38,213 bases of DNA. Origin: Streptomyces aurantiacus JA 4570. GTDB lineage: Bacteria; Actinomycetota; Actinomycetes; Streptomycetales; Streptomycetaceae. Where the stretch lies: NCBI RefSeq assembly GCF_000414115.1, contig NZ_AOPZ01000142.1, positions 1 through 38,213 on the forward strand. The letters run 5' to 3'. Below, piece after piece: positions 16,500 through 24,697 of the stretch (positions are counted from its first letter, which is position 1; each line of letters begins with the position of its first letter). A model generated the notes under the pieces. The model did not search any database. It was not told the DNA's origin and saw only the letters and a list, made by a program, of their open reading frames with translations. The translations under genes and the position numbers were made by a program.

Positions 16500-18241
16500 C
16501 TGTCGGCCTTTCCGTCTGTACGTGCGCCGGGGTGCAGGCCCGAAGTAACGGTGCCGTCGGCCTGGGGCTGTGCCCACCCGTCCCGCCCTGCGGGACGATT
16601 GCCCACAGCCGCGAGCGGAAGTGTTGCTGTGAACGTCGCTCCTCCAACTGCCGGTTCCGTCAAGGTCAGTGTCCCGCCGTGCCGTGTCACCGTCTGGTGG
16701 ACCAACGACAGGCCCAGGCCGCGACCCGACGGAGCCTTCGTGCTCCAGCCGTGCTGGAAGACCGACTCCCGTTGGGACGGGTCCACGCCCGGGCCGGTGT
16801 CGGTGACGCGGAGGAGCAGGCCGCCGGACGCTCCACCGGCCGTGCGCGCCGTCACCGTGACCCGGGCCGCCGGGGAGCCCTGGGCCGCGTCCACCGCGTT
16901 GTCGATGAGGTTGCCGAGGATGGTGACCAGGTCGCGGGGCGGCAGTCCTGCGGGGAGCATGCCGTCGTCGATGCTGGTGTCGGCGGAGACGACGAGCTCC
17001 ACGCCGTGCTCGTTGGCCTGGGCGGCCTTGCCGAGCAGGAGCGCGGCGAGGACGGGTTCGTTGACGGCGGCGACGACCTGGTCGGTGAGGGCCTGCGCCA
17101 GCTCCAGCTCGGCGGTGGCGAACTCCACCGCCTCGTCCGCGCGGCCCAGCTCGATCAGGGAGACGACGGTGTGCAGCCGGTTCGCGGCCTCGTGGGCCTG
17201 CGAGCGCAGCGCCCGGGTGAAGCCGCGCTCGGAGTTCAACTCGCCTGCCAGGGCCTGGAGTTCGGTGTGGTCGCGCAAGCTCACCACGGTGCCCTCGCGG
17301 TCGCCGCCGGACACCGGCGAGGTGTTCACGACGAGCACCCGGTCGGCGGTCAGATGCACCTCGTCCACCCGCGGCTCGGCGTCGAGCAGCGCGGCGGTGA
17401 GCGGCGCGGGAAGCCCGAGGTCGGTGACGTACCGGCCGACGACGCCCTCGCCCGCGCCGAGCAGCTCGCGCGCGCCGTCGTTGATGAGCGCGACGCGCCG
17501 CCGCCCGTCCAGCATCAGCAGCCCCTCGCGCACCGCGTGCAGCGTGGCCTCGTGGTAGTCGTGCATGCGGCTCAGCTCGGCGGCGTTCATGCCGTGGGTG
17601 CTGCGGCGGAGCCGGGCGTTGATCACGTACGTACCCACGGCGCCGAGCACCAGGGCGCCCGCCGCGACGCCGAGCAGCGCCACGAGCTGGCCGCGCGCCT
17701 TCTCGCTGATCTCGTCGATGGTGATGCCCGCGCTGACCAGGCCGACGATGCGGCCGTTCTCGCCGCGCCGGTCGTCCCCGCCGTCGAGTACGGGCGTGAC
17801 CACGCGCACGGACGGGCCGAGGGTGCCGGTGTAGATCTCGGTGAAGGTCTGGCCCCGCAGGGCCTCCGCGGTGTGGCCGAGGAAACGCTCGCCGATGCGG
17901 TCCGGGTCGGGGTGGGTCCAGCGGATGCCGCGCGGATCCATGATCGTCACGAACGCGACGCCGGTGTGCCGCTGCACGTCGGAGGCGTACGGCTGGAGGG
18001 TGCGGGACGGGTCCTCGCCGCGGATCGCCTCGCGCACCGAGGGCGCGTCCGCCACCGCGCGGGCCGCCGCGGTGGCCTGGCGGCGCGCGGCCTCCTCCGC
18101 CTGGTGCCGGTCGCTCAGGTACGTGAACAGGGCGCAGCCCGCGACCACGACCGCCACCAGGACCACCTGCATCGCGAAGAGCTGACCGGCGAGGCTGCGG
18201 GGGCCGCGGGGTCGGCGGGGCGGACGGGGGGCCTGGGGCAT
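16496..18241 (-). CDS. Sensor histidine kinase, CitA/DcuS family
   Basis: 581 residues. Membrane segments at about 19-42 and 184-207 flank an extracellular PAS-like sensor (about 45-180) that contains the family signature RHTGVAFVTIMDPRGIRWTH with HPDPDRIGERF after it. A cytoplasmic PAS domain follows (about 225-330), then the histidine box RSQAHEAANRLHTVV (His350, CitA/DcuS style) and the ATPase domain with NLIDNAVDA (N box), DTGPGVD (G1) and GRGLGLSLV (G2). These kinases sense extracellular carboxylates. The ATG at 18241 is used; no strong ribosome site is visible. Downstream coupling to the regulator is by a 4-bp overlap. The divergent symporter gene starts 178 bp away. Confidence 0.94.
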   Translation of the reverse strand: MPQAPRPPRRPRGPRSLAGQLFAMQVVLVAVVVAGCALFTYLSDRHQAEEAARRQATAAARAVADAPSVREAIRGEDPSRTLQPYASDVQRHTGVAFVTIMDPRGIRWTHPDPDRIGERFLGHTAEALRGQTFTEIYTGTLGPSVRVVTPVLDGGDDRRGENGRIVGLVSAGITIDEISEKARGQLVALLGVAAGALVLGAVGTYVINARLRRSTHGMNAAELSRMHDYHEATLHAVREGLLMLDGRRRVALINDGARELLGAGEGVVGRYVTDLGLPAPLTAALLDAEPRVDEVHLTADRVLVVNTSPVSGGDREGTVVSLRDHTELQALAGELNSERGFTRALRSQAHEAANRLHTVVSLIELGRADEAVEFATAELELAQALTDQVVAAVNEPVLAALLLGKAAQANEHGVELVVSADTSIDDGMLPAGLPPRDLVTILGNLIDNAVDAAQGSPAARVTVTARTAGGASGGLLLRVTDTGPGVDPSQRESVFQHGWSTKAPSGRGLGLSLVHQTVTRHGGTLTLTEPAVGGATFTATLPLAAVGNRPAGRDGWAQPQADGTVTSGLHPGARTDGKADR

Positions 18242-18289
18242 GGTGCCAGTCTGCCGTGGCGGTTGTGCACGAACTAAATGAACGTAACC

Positions 18290-18303
18290 GTGACCGCCGT
18301 CAC
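18290..18303. promoter_or_regulatory. Crp-like binding site between the two-component genes and the symporter
   Basis: GTGACCGCCGTCAC has 5-bp arms and fits the pattern GTG-N6-GNCAC that I recall as the Streptomyces Crp motif. It also matches GTGA-N6-TCAC of the enterobacterial site. It lies 116 bp upstream of the symporter start and 49 bp upstream of the kinase start. Binding is inferred. Confidence 0.5.
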
Positions 18304-18419
18304 AGGCCAGGAGATAGTCACCCGGAATCGCCAGGACGTGAGCCGCACGACCAGCGACGACGACTAGCGGGGAGACAGACGCCAGTCGTACGCAGCGTAC
18401 GTAGCCCAAGGAGGCACCC

Positions 18420-19838
18420 GTGGCACAGGGACAGACGGCGGTCGACGCCGCCGGTACGGGCGGACCGCCCGCGAAGCGGGACCGGACCCACTACCTCTAC
18501 ATCGCCGTCATCGTCGCCGTACTGATCGGCATCGCCGTCGGCTTCATCGCGCCGGACTTCGCCAAGGAGCTCAAGCCGATCGGCACCGGCTTCGTGAACC
18601 TGATCAAGATGATGATCTCGCCGATCATCTTCTGCACGATCGTGCTCGGTGTGGGCTCGGTCCGCCAGGCGGCGAAGGTCGGCAAGGTCGGCGGGCTCGC
18701 GCTCGGCTACTTCATGGCGATGTCGGTGGTGGCCCTCGCCATCGGCCTGATCGTCGGCAACATCCTGCACCCCGGCGACGGCATGGACCTGACCCCGTCG
18801 GACAAGAAGGCGGGCCACACCGCCGCCGACGAGGCGGACAAGGGCCTGGTCGACTTCGCGCTCGGCATCATCCCCAAGACGATGGTCTCCGCCTTCACCG
18901 AGGGCGAGGTGCTCCAGACCCTCCTCGTGGCCCTCCTCGTCGGCTTCGCCCTCCAGGCCATGGGCCGGACGGGCGAGCCGGTCCTGCGCGGCGTACAGCA
19001 CATCCAGAAGCTGGTCTTCCGCGTGCTCGGCATGATCATGTGGGCGGCGCCGCTCGGCGCGTTCGGCGCGATGGCCGCCGTGATCGGCGAGACCGGCACG
19101 GACGCCCTGAAGGCGCTCGCCACCATCATGATCGGCTTCTACGTCACCTGCGCCCTGTTCATCCTGGTGGTGCTCGGCACGCTGCTGCGCCTGGCGACCG
19201 GCGTGAACCTCTTCAAACTGCTCAGGTACCTGGGCCGCGAGTTCCTCCTGATCCTCTCGACCTCCTCCTCGGAGTCGGCGCTGCCGCGCCTCATCGCGAA
19301 GATGGAGCACCTGGGCGTGAGCCGCCCCGTCGTCGGCATCACCGTGCCGACCGGCTACTCCTTCAACCTCGACGGCACGATGATCTACCTGACCATGGCG
19401 TCGCTCTTCATCGCCGACGCGATGGACCAGCCGCTGGGCATCGGCGAGCAGATCTCACTGCTGTTGTTCATGATGATCGCGTCCAAGGGCGCGGCGGGCG
19501 TGTCCGGTTCGGGCATCGCGGTCCTCGCGAGCGGCCTCCAGTCCCACAAGCCCGCCCTCGTCGACGGCGTCGGCCTGATCATCGGCGTCGACCGCTTCAT
19601 GAGCGAGGCGCGCGCCCTCACCAACTTCGCGGGCAACGCGGTCGCCACGCTCCTGATCGGCACCTGGACGAAGGAGGTCGACCGGGAGCGGGTCGCTCTC
19701 GTCCTGGACGGGAAGCTGCCGTTCGACGAGCGGACGCTGCTGGACGATGACCACGACGGCGTGGGGCCTTCCCTGGAGAAGAAGCCTGTGCCGGAGCAGG
19801 AGGGTGTGTCGGTGGAGAAGGCGGGGGCGAAGGTGTAG
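18420..19838 (+). CDS. dctA: Cation:dicarboxylate symporter (DctA/DAACS family)
   Basis: 472 residues, usual length. It imports C4-dicarboxylates (succinate, fumarate, malate) or acidic amino acids with protons or sodium. Signature segments are MMISPIIFCTIVLGVGS, the serine-rich hairpin LSTSSSESALPRLIAKMEHLGV, VPTGYSFNLDGTMIYLTMA, SKGAAGVSGSGIAVLA and VDRFMSEARALTNFAGNAVAT with the conserved Asp-Arg and Asn. The C-terminal 40 residues are variable and charged. The GTG at 18420 has AAGGAGG 5 bases upstream. The divergent CitA/DcuS-type sensor and regulator make dicarboxylate the likely substrate. A CGTACG-CAG-CGTACG repeat (18387-18401) lies in the leader, and a Crp-like site further upstream hints at control by carbon state. 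Confidence 0.94.
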   Translation: MAQGQTAVDAAGTGGPPAKRDRTHYLYIAVIVAVLIGIAVGFIAPDFAKELKPIGTGFVNLIKMMISPIIFCTIVLGVGSVRQAAKVGKVGGLALGYFMAMSVVALAIGLIVGNILHPGDGMDLTPSDKKAGHTAADEADKGLVDFALGIIPKTMVSAFTEGEVLQTLLVALLVGFALQAMGRTGEPVLRGVQHIQKLVFRVLGMIMWAAPLGAFGAMAAVIGETGTDALKALATIMIGFYVTCALFILVVLGTLLRLATGVNLFKLLRYLGREFLLILSTSSSESALPRLIAKMEHLGVSRPVVGITVPTGYSFNLDGTMIYLTMASLFIADAMDQPLGIGEQISLLLFMMIASKGAAGVSGSGIAVLASGLQSHKPALVDGVGLIIGVDRFMSEARALTNFAGNAVATLLIGTWTKEVDRERVALVLDGKLPFDERTLLDDDHDGVGPSLEKKPVPEQEGVSVEKAGAKV

Positions 19839-19870
19839 GTAGGTGCCGTCCGTCGATGAGTGCCTGTGCT

Positions 19871-19898
19871 GGCCCTGCCGTCCGCTGACGGCAGGGCC
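19871..19898. terminator. Bidirectional terminator hairpin
   Basis: A perfect 12-bp stem GGCCCTGCCGTC / GACGGCAGGGCC with loop CGCT, between the convergent symporter (stop 19838) and the small membrane protein gene (stop 19963). Confidence 0.82.
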
Positions 19899-19962
19899 TC
19901 GGGCTTGCGGACCGGCTTGGTGCGGTGTCGGTGCGTGCGATGGGCGTCGTCCGCCCGGCCGT

Positions 19963-20298
19963 CTAGTTGACGGCCTGGTTCAGCGCCCAGATCAGCCACA
20001 GGAGCACGGCCGCCGGCAGCACCACGGCCACCGTGCCGAGCGTGATGCCCATCCGCGCCCGGAAAGCATCGACGTCCCTGCGGCCCTGCACCCGGTGCAG
20101 CACAACCAGGCCGGAGACGACCGCACCGACCCCCGCGGGCGCGAGGCAGATCCACGGAAAGAAGCGGACCCACAACGGCCCCGGCACCTGCACCAGCAGC
20201 GGGAACACGACCATCGCGAGCGCGGCTACACCCAGCACCAGCGACGCCGTACCCCGCACCTGCGGCCGCGCCGCCACCCGTGCCTGCTCAACAGCCAT
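19963..20298 (-). CDS. Small membrane protein, DUF4190-like
   Basis: 111 residues with three hydrophobic segments: TASLVLGVAALAMVVFPLLV, WICLAPAGVGAVVSGLVVL and GITLGTVAVVLPAAVLLWLIWAL. The pattern of a short polar start, repeated GxxAL segments and HRVQGRRDVDAFRARMGITLG before the last helix resembles DUF4190-type proteins, which have no assigned function. ATG at 20298; no clear ribosome site. It stands alone between a terminator and the heptamer repeat array. Confidence 0.72.
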   Translation of the reverse strand: MAVEQARVAARPQVRGTASLVLGVAALAMVVFPLLVQVPGPLWVRFFPWICLAPAGVGAVVSGLVVLHRVQGRRDVDAFRARMGITLGTVAVVLPAAVLLWLIWALNQAVN

Positions 20299-20405
20299 GC
20301 TCGCAGGCTAGGCAGCCGTCCCGCGCACCGCCTGGGCACGCGTACCTAGATCCTCCTGAGTAGCCCTCAACTGGCTTAGGCGGGGCCCACGTCGGAAATC
20401 CGTAC

Positions 20406-20470
20406 TGGTAGCTGGTAGCTGGTAGCTGGTAGCTGGTAGAGCTGGTAGCTGGTAGCTGGTAGCTGGTAGC
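20406..20470. repeat. Heptamer tandem repeat array (TGGTAGC)
   Basis: Four perfect TGGTAGC units (20406-20433), one 9-base variant TGGTAGAGC (20434-20442), then four more perfect units (20443-20470). It lies in the 266-bp gap between two divergent genes, about 95 bp upstream of the NACHT start. Such an array can change length by replication slippage. Confidence 0.95.
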
Positions 20471-20564
20471 GGTGGCAATCCCGAGCCCTGGTGCGGGTTC
20501 TGCTCCGTCATCCTTCCGGGCGGAACACGCCCGACCACTGCCGCCGCTCGGCATGCTGTGAGCC

Positions 20565-22985
20565 ATGGACGTGGGGAGGCAGGGCGCCGCCGGTGGTTTC
20601 CGGTGGCTGTTCGGGGGCGGGGTGGCGGTCCTGCTGGCGGGGTGTGGCTGGGCCGCCGTGACCGTACGGCGGGACGGGCTCGAACCGCAGGACCTGGCCG
20701 GGGTGCTCGGGCTGCCGCTCGGTGTCCTCGGCATTCTCGTCGGCGCCGCAATCAGCCTCCGCGCGCTCCGGCTCCAGCAGGCCACCGATGCCCGCGCCGC
20801 CGCGCTCGACCAACTCGCCCGCGCCGTCCAGGACGTGGAGGTCGCCGAGCGCACCCACATGCTGGGCACCGGCGCCCACCTCATCGACCTTCCGGTGGAC
20901 GTGACCCCACGTCCGGGCGGAGCCGAGCCGCCCGGACGACAGCGGCTCTCCGACGTGGCCGACTGGTACTCCGCCGCGCCCGGCCGACTCGTCGTGACCG
21001 GTGCGCCCGGCGCCGGGAAGACGGTCTTCGCGGTGCACCTCGTCGTGCGGCTGCTCGACGCCCGCGCGGCCACGGACCCGGTGCCGGTCCGGCTCGCCAT
21101 CCGCGACCTGCCTCCGGCGCGCACCCGCCGCCGCTGGTGGGGCGGCCGCCGGACCGTCGGCGGCTTCGAGCACTGGCTCAAGGACAGCCTGGTCAAGGCG
21201 TACGAGGTGCCGGAGGTGGCTGCGGCGGATCTTGTGGCGCGGCGCCTTGTCGTGCCCGTACTCGACGGCCTCGACGAGATGGACCCCGAGGACGCGGAGC
21301 GGCCCGACCGCGCGAGCCGGGCCCTCGCCGAACTCAACGCCTACCAGTCCGTGGGTGGTAGCGCGCCCCTCGTACTTACCTGTCGGGGGAGCCGGTACGA
21401 GGAACTGTCCGCGTTCCACGCGTGGTTGCGGGAGGCGACGCTGCTGTGCGTCGGCGGCGTCGATGCCGAGCAGGCCCGCCGGTACGTCAACCTCCGGTCC
21501 GACGGGCGGACTTCTCCGATGGATGTCGTGGTCGACGCCATGCGGGACGAGGCGGCTGACGGGGCCATGGCCGAGGCGTTGAGTTCACCGTTCTACCTGG
21601 GGCTTGCGTTCGCCGTGTACGGGGAGTCTGCGGGGGCGGTGCCTCCTGCGGGTGGTGCGACGGCTGCCGAGATTCGGGAGGGGTTGCTCGCGGGTTACGT
21701 CCCGGCGGCGACGCGGGCCGCCAACGCGGCGGTGCGGCGGGCGAGGGCGAGCTTGAACGGGGACCGGACGGTGTGGGGGCGCCTGCGGGAGTACGAGGCG
21801 GGGCGGGTGCACCGATGGCTGGAGCGGATGGCGCGGGTGTCGGCGGAGTCCGACGGTGTGACGCTCGGCCGGCTGGTCGGGAAGACCGTGACCGCTGCCG
21901 CGTCGGTGATCGTGGCCCTGTCGGCTGCCGTGTGCGCGCTGTGCGTGGTGCCGGAGGCCGTCAGAGGACTGGTGCCCGAGGACTGGTGGGTGCACCGGGA
22001 AGGTCTGGCGGGGAGCCTTGCAATGGCGGGCCTTGCGGCGTGGGCCGCGGGCAATGTTCAGATGACCACGCTGTACGAGCAGACCCCGGTGGGGTCGTCG
22101 GAGCGCGTGCGGCAGCGGTACTCCCGGTGGCCGGAACGGCTGCGCAAGACTCTGTGGCGCGCCTTGTCGAAGGGGACCGTGCTGGTAGCGGTCATAGGCG
22201 TCTTCGTGCTGGGCGCGGCGACCCGGTTCACGGACGAGTACGCTGCCGTGCCCCAGTGGTGCTGGTACGTGCTGGGGGCCGTGCTCGTGTTGTGCGGGTG
22301 CGTGTACGTCGCGGCGGAACAGTCCTTCGTCGCGTACGCCGAACGGCTCGGCCTGGTCGTCAGCGTGGTGGTACCGCTGTTCATCTGGCCCATGGCGTGG
22401 GCCGTCGCGGACTTCCACCCCGTGCTGCAGGTGGTCTTTTTGGGCCCCTTCGGGGCCGTCGCCCTCCTGCTGAGACGTGGCGGCATCATGACGGGATTCG
22501 CCTTGGTGGGCGGGGCCGGTGCTTTCGCCCTCGGCTGGTCGCGCATGAGCTTGGCGCCGAGCGGCGGTTTCGAGTACGGCGCGGCGGTGGGGCTCGTCGC
22601 GTTCTACGTCCTCGCGTGTGTCTTTCTCGGCCCGGGCTCCGGGCCACGCGTTCTGGACGCCCGTGACCGCCTGCGCCGACGGACCGCGTGGCTGTTGCAG
22701 CCGGTCGGGTTCGGCCTCACGTTCCTCCTGGGCATGGCAGGCGAGGTCTGGCTGGGATTCGCTGCGATCGTCTTCGTCGCTGTCGTTTTCGTCGCCACCG
22801 AACTCACCAGCGGGCTGGTCGGCGGACTCACCGCCCTTGCCGGCGCCGCCCTCGGCCGCGTGCCCCCGCGCCCCGGTGCCTTCCTCGCCTGGGCGTACCA
22901 CGCGGGCCTGCTCCGCGTGGTGGGCGGCGAGTATCAGTTCCGGCACCGGGAGCTTCAGGAGTGGCTGGACCGGAATTCTGGCTAG
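20565..22985 (+). CDS. Membrane-embedded NACHT-type NTPase
   Basis: 806 residues. Two N-terminal membrane helices (about 13-31 and 43-64) are followed by a short helical linker and a NACHT/STAND-like NTPase: Walker A GAPGAGKT (146-153) and Walker B VPVLDGLDEMD (230-240) with the Asp-Gly-Leu-Asp-Glu form typical of NACHT, then LVLTCRGSRYEEL (sensor 1 region). After residue 435 come about ten more hydrophobic segments, and the chain ends YQFRHRELQEWL, a motif I associate with Streptomyces NACHT proteins of this kind. STAND NTPases act as signal-triggered oligomeric switches, in bacteria often in phage defence. No effector domain other than the membrane region is visible. Its stop overlaps the convergent DUF397 gene by 4 bp. 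ATG at 20565; weak ribosome site. Confidence 0.87.
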   Translation: MDVGRQGAAGGFRWLFGGGVAVLLAGCGWAAVTVRRDGLEPQDLAGVLGLPLGVLGILVGAAISLRALRLQQATDARAAALDQLARAVQDVEVAERTHMLGTGAHLIDLPVDVTPRPGGAEPPGRQRLSDVADWYSAAPGRLVVTGAPGAGKTVFAVHLVVRLLDARAATDPVPVRLAIRDLPPARTRRRWWGGRRTVGGFEHWLKDSLVKAYEVPEVAAADLVARRLVVPVLDGLDEMDPEDAERPDRASRALAELNAYQSVGGSAPLVLTCRGSRYEELSAFHAWLREATLLCVGGVDAEQARRYVNLRSDGRTSPMDVVVDAMRDEAADGAMAEALSSPFYLGLAFAVYGESAGAVPPAGGATAAEIREGLLAGYVPAATRAANAAVRRARASLNGDRTVWGRLREYEAGRVHRWLERMARVSAESDGVTLGRLVGKTVTAAASVIVALSAAVCALCVVPEAVRGLVPEDWWVHREGLAGSLAMAGLAAWAAGNVQMTTLYEQTPVGSSERVRQRYSRWPERLRKTLWRALSKGTVLVAVIGVFVLGAATRFTDEYAAVPQWCWYVLGAVLVLCGCVYVAAEQSFVAYAERLGLVVSVVVPLFIWPMAWAVADFHPVLQVVFLGPFGAVALLLRRGGIMTGFALVGGAGAFALGWSRMSLAPSGGFEYGAAVGLVAFYVLACVFLGPGSGPRVLDARDRLRRRTAWLLQPVGFGLTFLLGMAGEVWLGFAAIVFVAVVFVATELTSGLVGGLTALAGAALGRVPPRPGAFLAWAYHAGLLRVVGGEYQFRHRELQEWLDRNSG

Positions 22986-23197
22986 CGGAGCCCGGAGAGG
23001 AATGCCTTCCAGGCGGGTAGGCCGAGGGTCAGGGCAGGGCCTTGGGGGTTCTTGGAGTCGCGTATGCCGATGCCTCCGGCGGGGTGCGGGCTGAGGTCGG
23101 CGACCTCGACGCAACTGCTGGGCGTGCCGTCGCTGTATGACGACTTGCGCCACGCCCAGTCGGGGGCGAGGTCGGGCGCGTTGAAGCGAGCGTTCAT
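22982..23197 (-). CDS. DUF397 domain protein
   Basis: 71 residues, the usual size for DUF397. It shows the hallmark order WRKSSYSDG, then SCVEVADLSP, IGIRDSKNP and a final PAWKAFLSGLR. DUF397 proteins are small partners of XRE-DUF5753 regulators; the Scr1/Scr2 pair of S. coelicolor is a known example that affects antibiotic production. The ATG at 23197 comes 4 bases after the stop of the XRE gene, so the two form an operon. It converges on the NACHT gene with a 4-bp overlap of stops. Confidence 0.93.
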   Translation of the reverse strand: MNARFNAPDLAPDWAWRKSSYSDGTPSSCVEVADLSPHPAGGIGIRDSKNPQGPALTLGLPAWKAFLSGLR

Positions 23198-23201
23198 GGG
23201 T

Positions 23202-24083
23202 TCACAGCTCTCGGTCTAGTCGGTGCAGAAACTCAGCGGTGTCCTCGGGTGGCAGAGCAGATGCGACCAGGGCGTCGAATCGGCGGGTGAAGCGGGCGAC
23301 TTCGCGCGGCTTGTCCGAGGTGGAGACGGCGTTCCATGCGCTGTCGATCTGGACTCGGGGCGGAATCCGGTCTCCCAGGTCGAGGATCGCGAAGTCGTTG
23401 GTGGTGCGGTAGCCCCAGCGGAACGGCAGCACTTGGAGCGTGACGTGCTCCAGAGTCGCCACCTCCTCCAGCTTCGCGTACTGCTCGCGCATCGACGCGG
23501 CGCCTCCGACCGGATATCGCAGCGCAGCCTCGCCGAGGATGACGTGCAGCTTGACCGGGTTCTCGCGGGTCAGGATCTCCTGGCGTTTCATCCGTAGTTC
23601 CACGCTGCTTCGGACGATATCCGACGGCGTCTCCTCGACCGGCTTCTGCACTTCGTGCAGCGCGGTGGCGTAGTCCTCGGTCTGGAGGAGCCCGTGCACC
23701 AGAGTCGGGTGGTACGCCTTCATACTGCGGGCCTCGGGCTCAAGGCCGACGAACGCGGGCACCTCGGGCGGCATGGGACCCCGGTACTGCGTCAGCCAAT
23801 CCTGCGTAGACGGCTCCCGGTTGAGGTTGATGAAGGACTCGATCACGGCCTCGTCCGTGACGCCGTACTTGCTCAGCAGCTTGCGCAAGTCGCCCACGTT
23901 ACGGAAGTTGAGGGCGCCGGTCTCGATCCGTTGCAGCGAGGTCTCGGAGATCTTCAGCCCTTGGGCCGCCTGCTTCCGTGTGAGGCCGCCCCCGGTCTCG
24001 CCCTGCCCGCAGTTCTCGCGCAACTGCCTCAGCTGTAGCCCCAGTTCCAGGCGCTGACTGGTGCGCCCGCGCTTTGCCGCCAT
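23202..24083 (-). CDS. XRE-DUF5753 transcriptional regulator (WhiJ/Scr1-like)
   Basis: 293 residues from the ATG at 24083; an in-frame ATG at 24098 would add five residues. The N-terminal HTH (about 15-75) contains LTRKQAAQGLKISETSLQRIETG. The DUF5753 domain (about 110-285) starts with the landmark LEPEARSMKAYHPTLVHGLLQTEDYATAL and continues with LRMKRQEILTRENPVKLHVILGEAALRYPVGG and VTLQVLPFRWG. The family regulates development and antibiotic production together with the DUF397 partner. It is operonic with DUF397 and divergent from the ATPase gene at 24260, the triad known from whiJ/abaA-type loci. Short repeats in the shared 176-bp gap are likely its operators. Confidence 0.94.
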   Translation of the reverse strand: MAAKRGRTSQRLELGLQLRQLRENCGQGETGGGLTRKQAAQGLKISETSLQRIETGALNFRNVGDLRKLLSKYGVTDEAVIESFINLNREPSTQDWLTQYRGPMPPEVPAFVGLEPEARSMKAYHPTLVHGLLQTEDYATALHEVQKPVEETPSDIVRSSVELRMKRQEILTRENPVKLHVILGEAALRYPVGGAASMREQYAKLEEVATLEHVTLQVLPFRWGYRTTNDFAILDLGDRIPPRVQIDSAWNAVSTSDKPREVARFTRRFDALVASALPPEDTAEFLHRLDREL

Positions 24084-24114
24084 GCCGCCCGCTCTCATTG
24101 CGCTGTGTGCGTGA

Positions 24115-24259
24115 GTAGTTGCTGAGTGTCGAGTGTGGCACCCCCTGCTGCGCCCGCGCAGCCGCTTGCGCATATTCCGGCATAGTCCAATGTTCCCCCG
24201 CTGGATATTCAGTGGCCTTTCGATTGCAACCGAACGCGCAGGCCCGCAACCGTAGTTGC
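24115..24259. promoter_or_regulatory. Operator-like repeats in the divergent gap
   Basis: GCAACCG occurs at 24226-24232 and 24246-24252, exactly 20 bp apart (two helical turns). GTAGTTGC occurs at 24115-24122 and 24252-24259. The latter copy makes an inverted repeat GCAAC-CGTA-GTTGC (24246-24259) ending one base before the ATPase ATG, where bound protein would block expression. Confidence 0.5.
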
Positions 24260-24697
24260 ATGACAAGCAGCCCCATCGCGCCCCCCTCCCCAACCCTCCC
24301 CACCCACGACTGCTCCTCCAGCTACCCCATGACCCCGCAAGCCGCGCGCCTGGCGCGCCAACACACCCGCCGCAGGCTGACCTCCTGGCAGTGGCAGGGC
24401 GACATCGACGACGCCGTACTCGTCGTCTCCGAACTCGTCGCCAACGCCGCGCGCTACGGCAAGGTGGCGGGCCACCACGTAGGGCTACGGCTCGCCCTCA
24501 CCGAGGACGGCGGCCTCCTCGTCGACGTATCCGACCCGGTCCTGGAGTTCCCCGGGTTCGGGACCGGCGTGTGGGCGGGGGGCGCACCCGGCGAGAGCGG
24601 GCGCGGGCTCCTCGTCGTACGCCGACTCGCCCTCCACGTGGGGTGGTTCCTGCGCGCGGAGCAGGGCAAAACGGTCCGTGCCCGGCTCCGGGGTTGA
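24260..24697 (+). CDS. ATP-binding protein, anti-sigma-factor kinase-like (HATPase_c_2)
   Basis: 145 residues. A GHKL ATPase fold of the SpoIIAB/RsbW type is visible: N box VVSELVANAARYG (about 56-68), G1-like VDVSDPVLEFPGFG and G2-like GESGRGLLVVRRLA, ending in a short strand KTVRARLRG. Such small ATPases lie next to WhiJ/DUF397 pairs in Streptomyces; some are anti-sigma factors, but for this subgroup the partner is unknown. The ATG at 24260 directly follows an inverted repeat and has no ribosome site, so leaderless translation is possible. Divergent from the XRE gene. Confidence 0.88.
   Translation: MTSSPIAPPSPTLPTHDCSSSYPMTPQAARLARQHTRRRLTSWQWQGDIDDAVLVVSELVANAARYGKVAGHHVGLRLALTEDGGLLVDVSDPVLEFPGFGTGVWAGGAPGESGRGLLVVRRLALHVGWFLRAEQGKTVRARLRG

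Noticed and set aside
20406..20470. CRISPR array
   Set aside because: Units are 7 bp with no spacers, and no cas genes are nearby.
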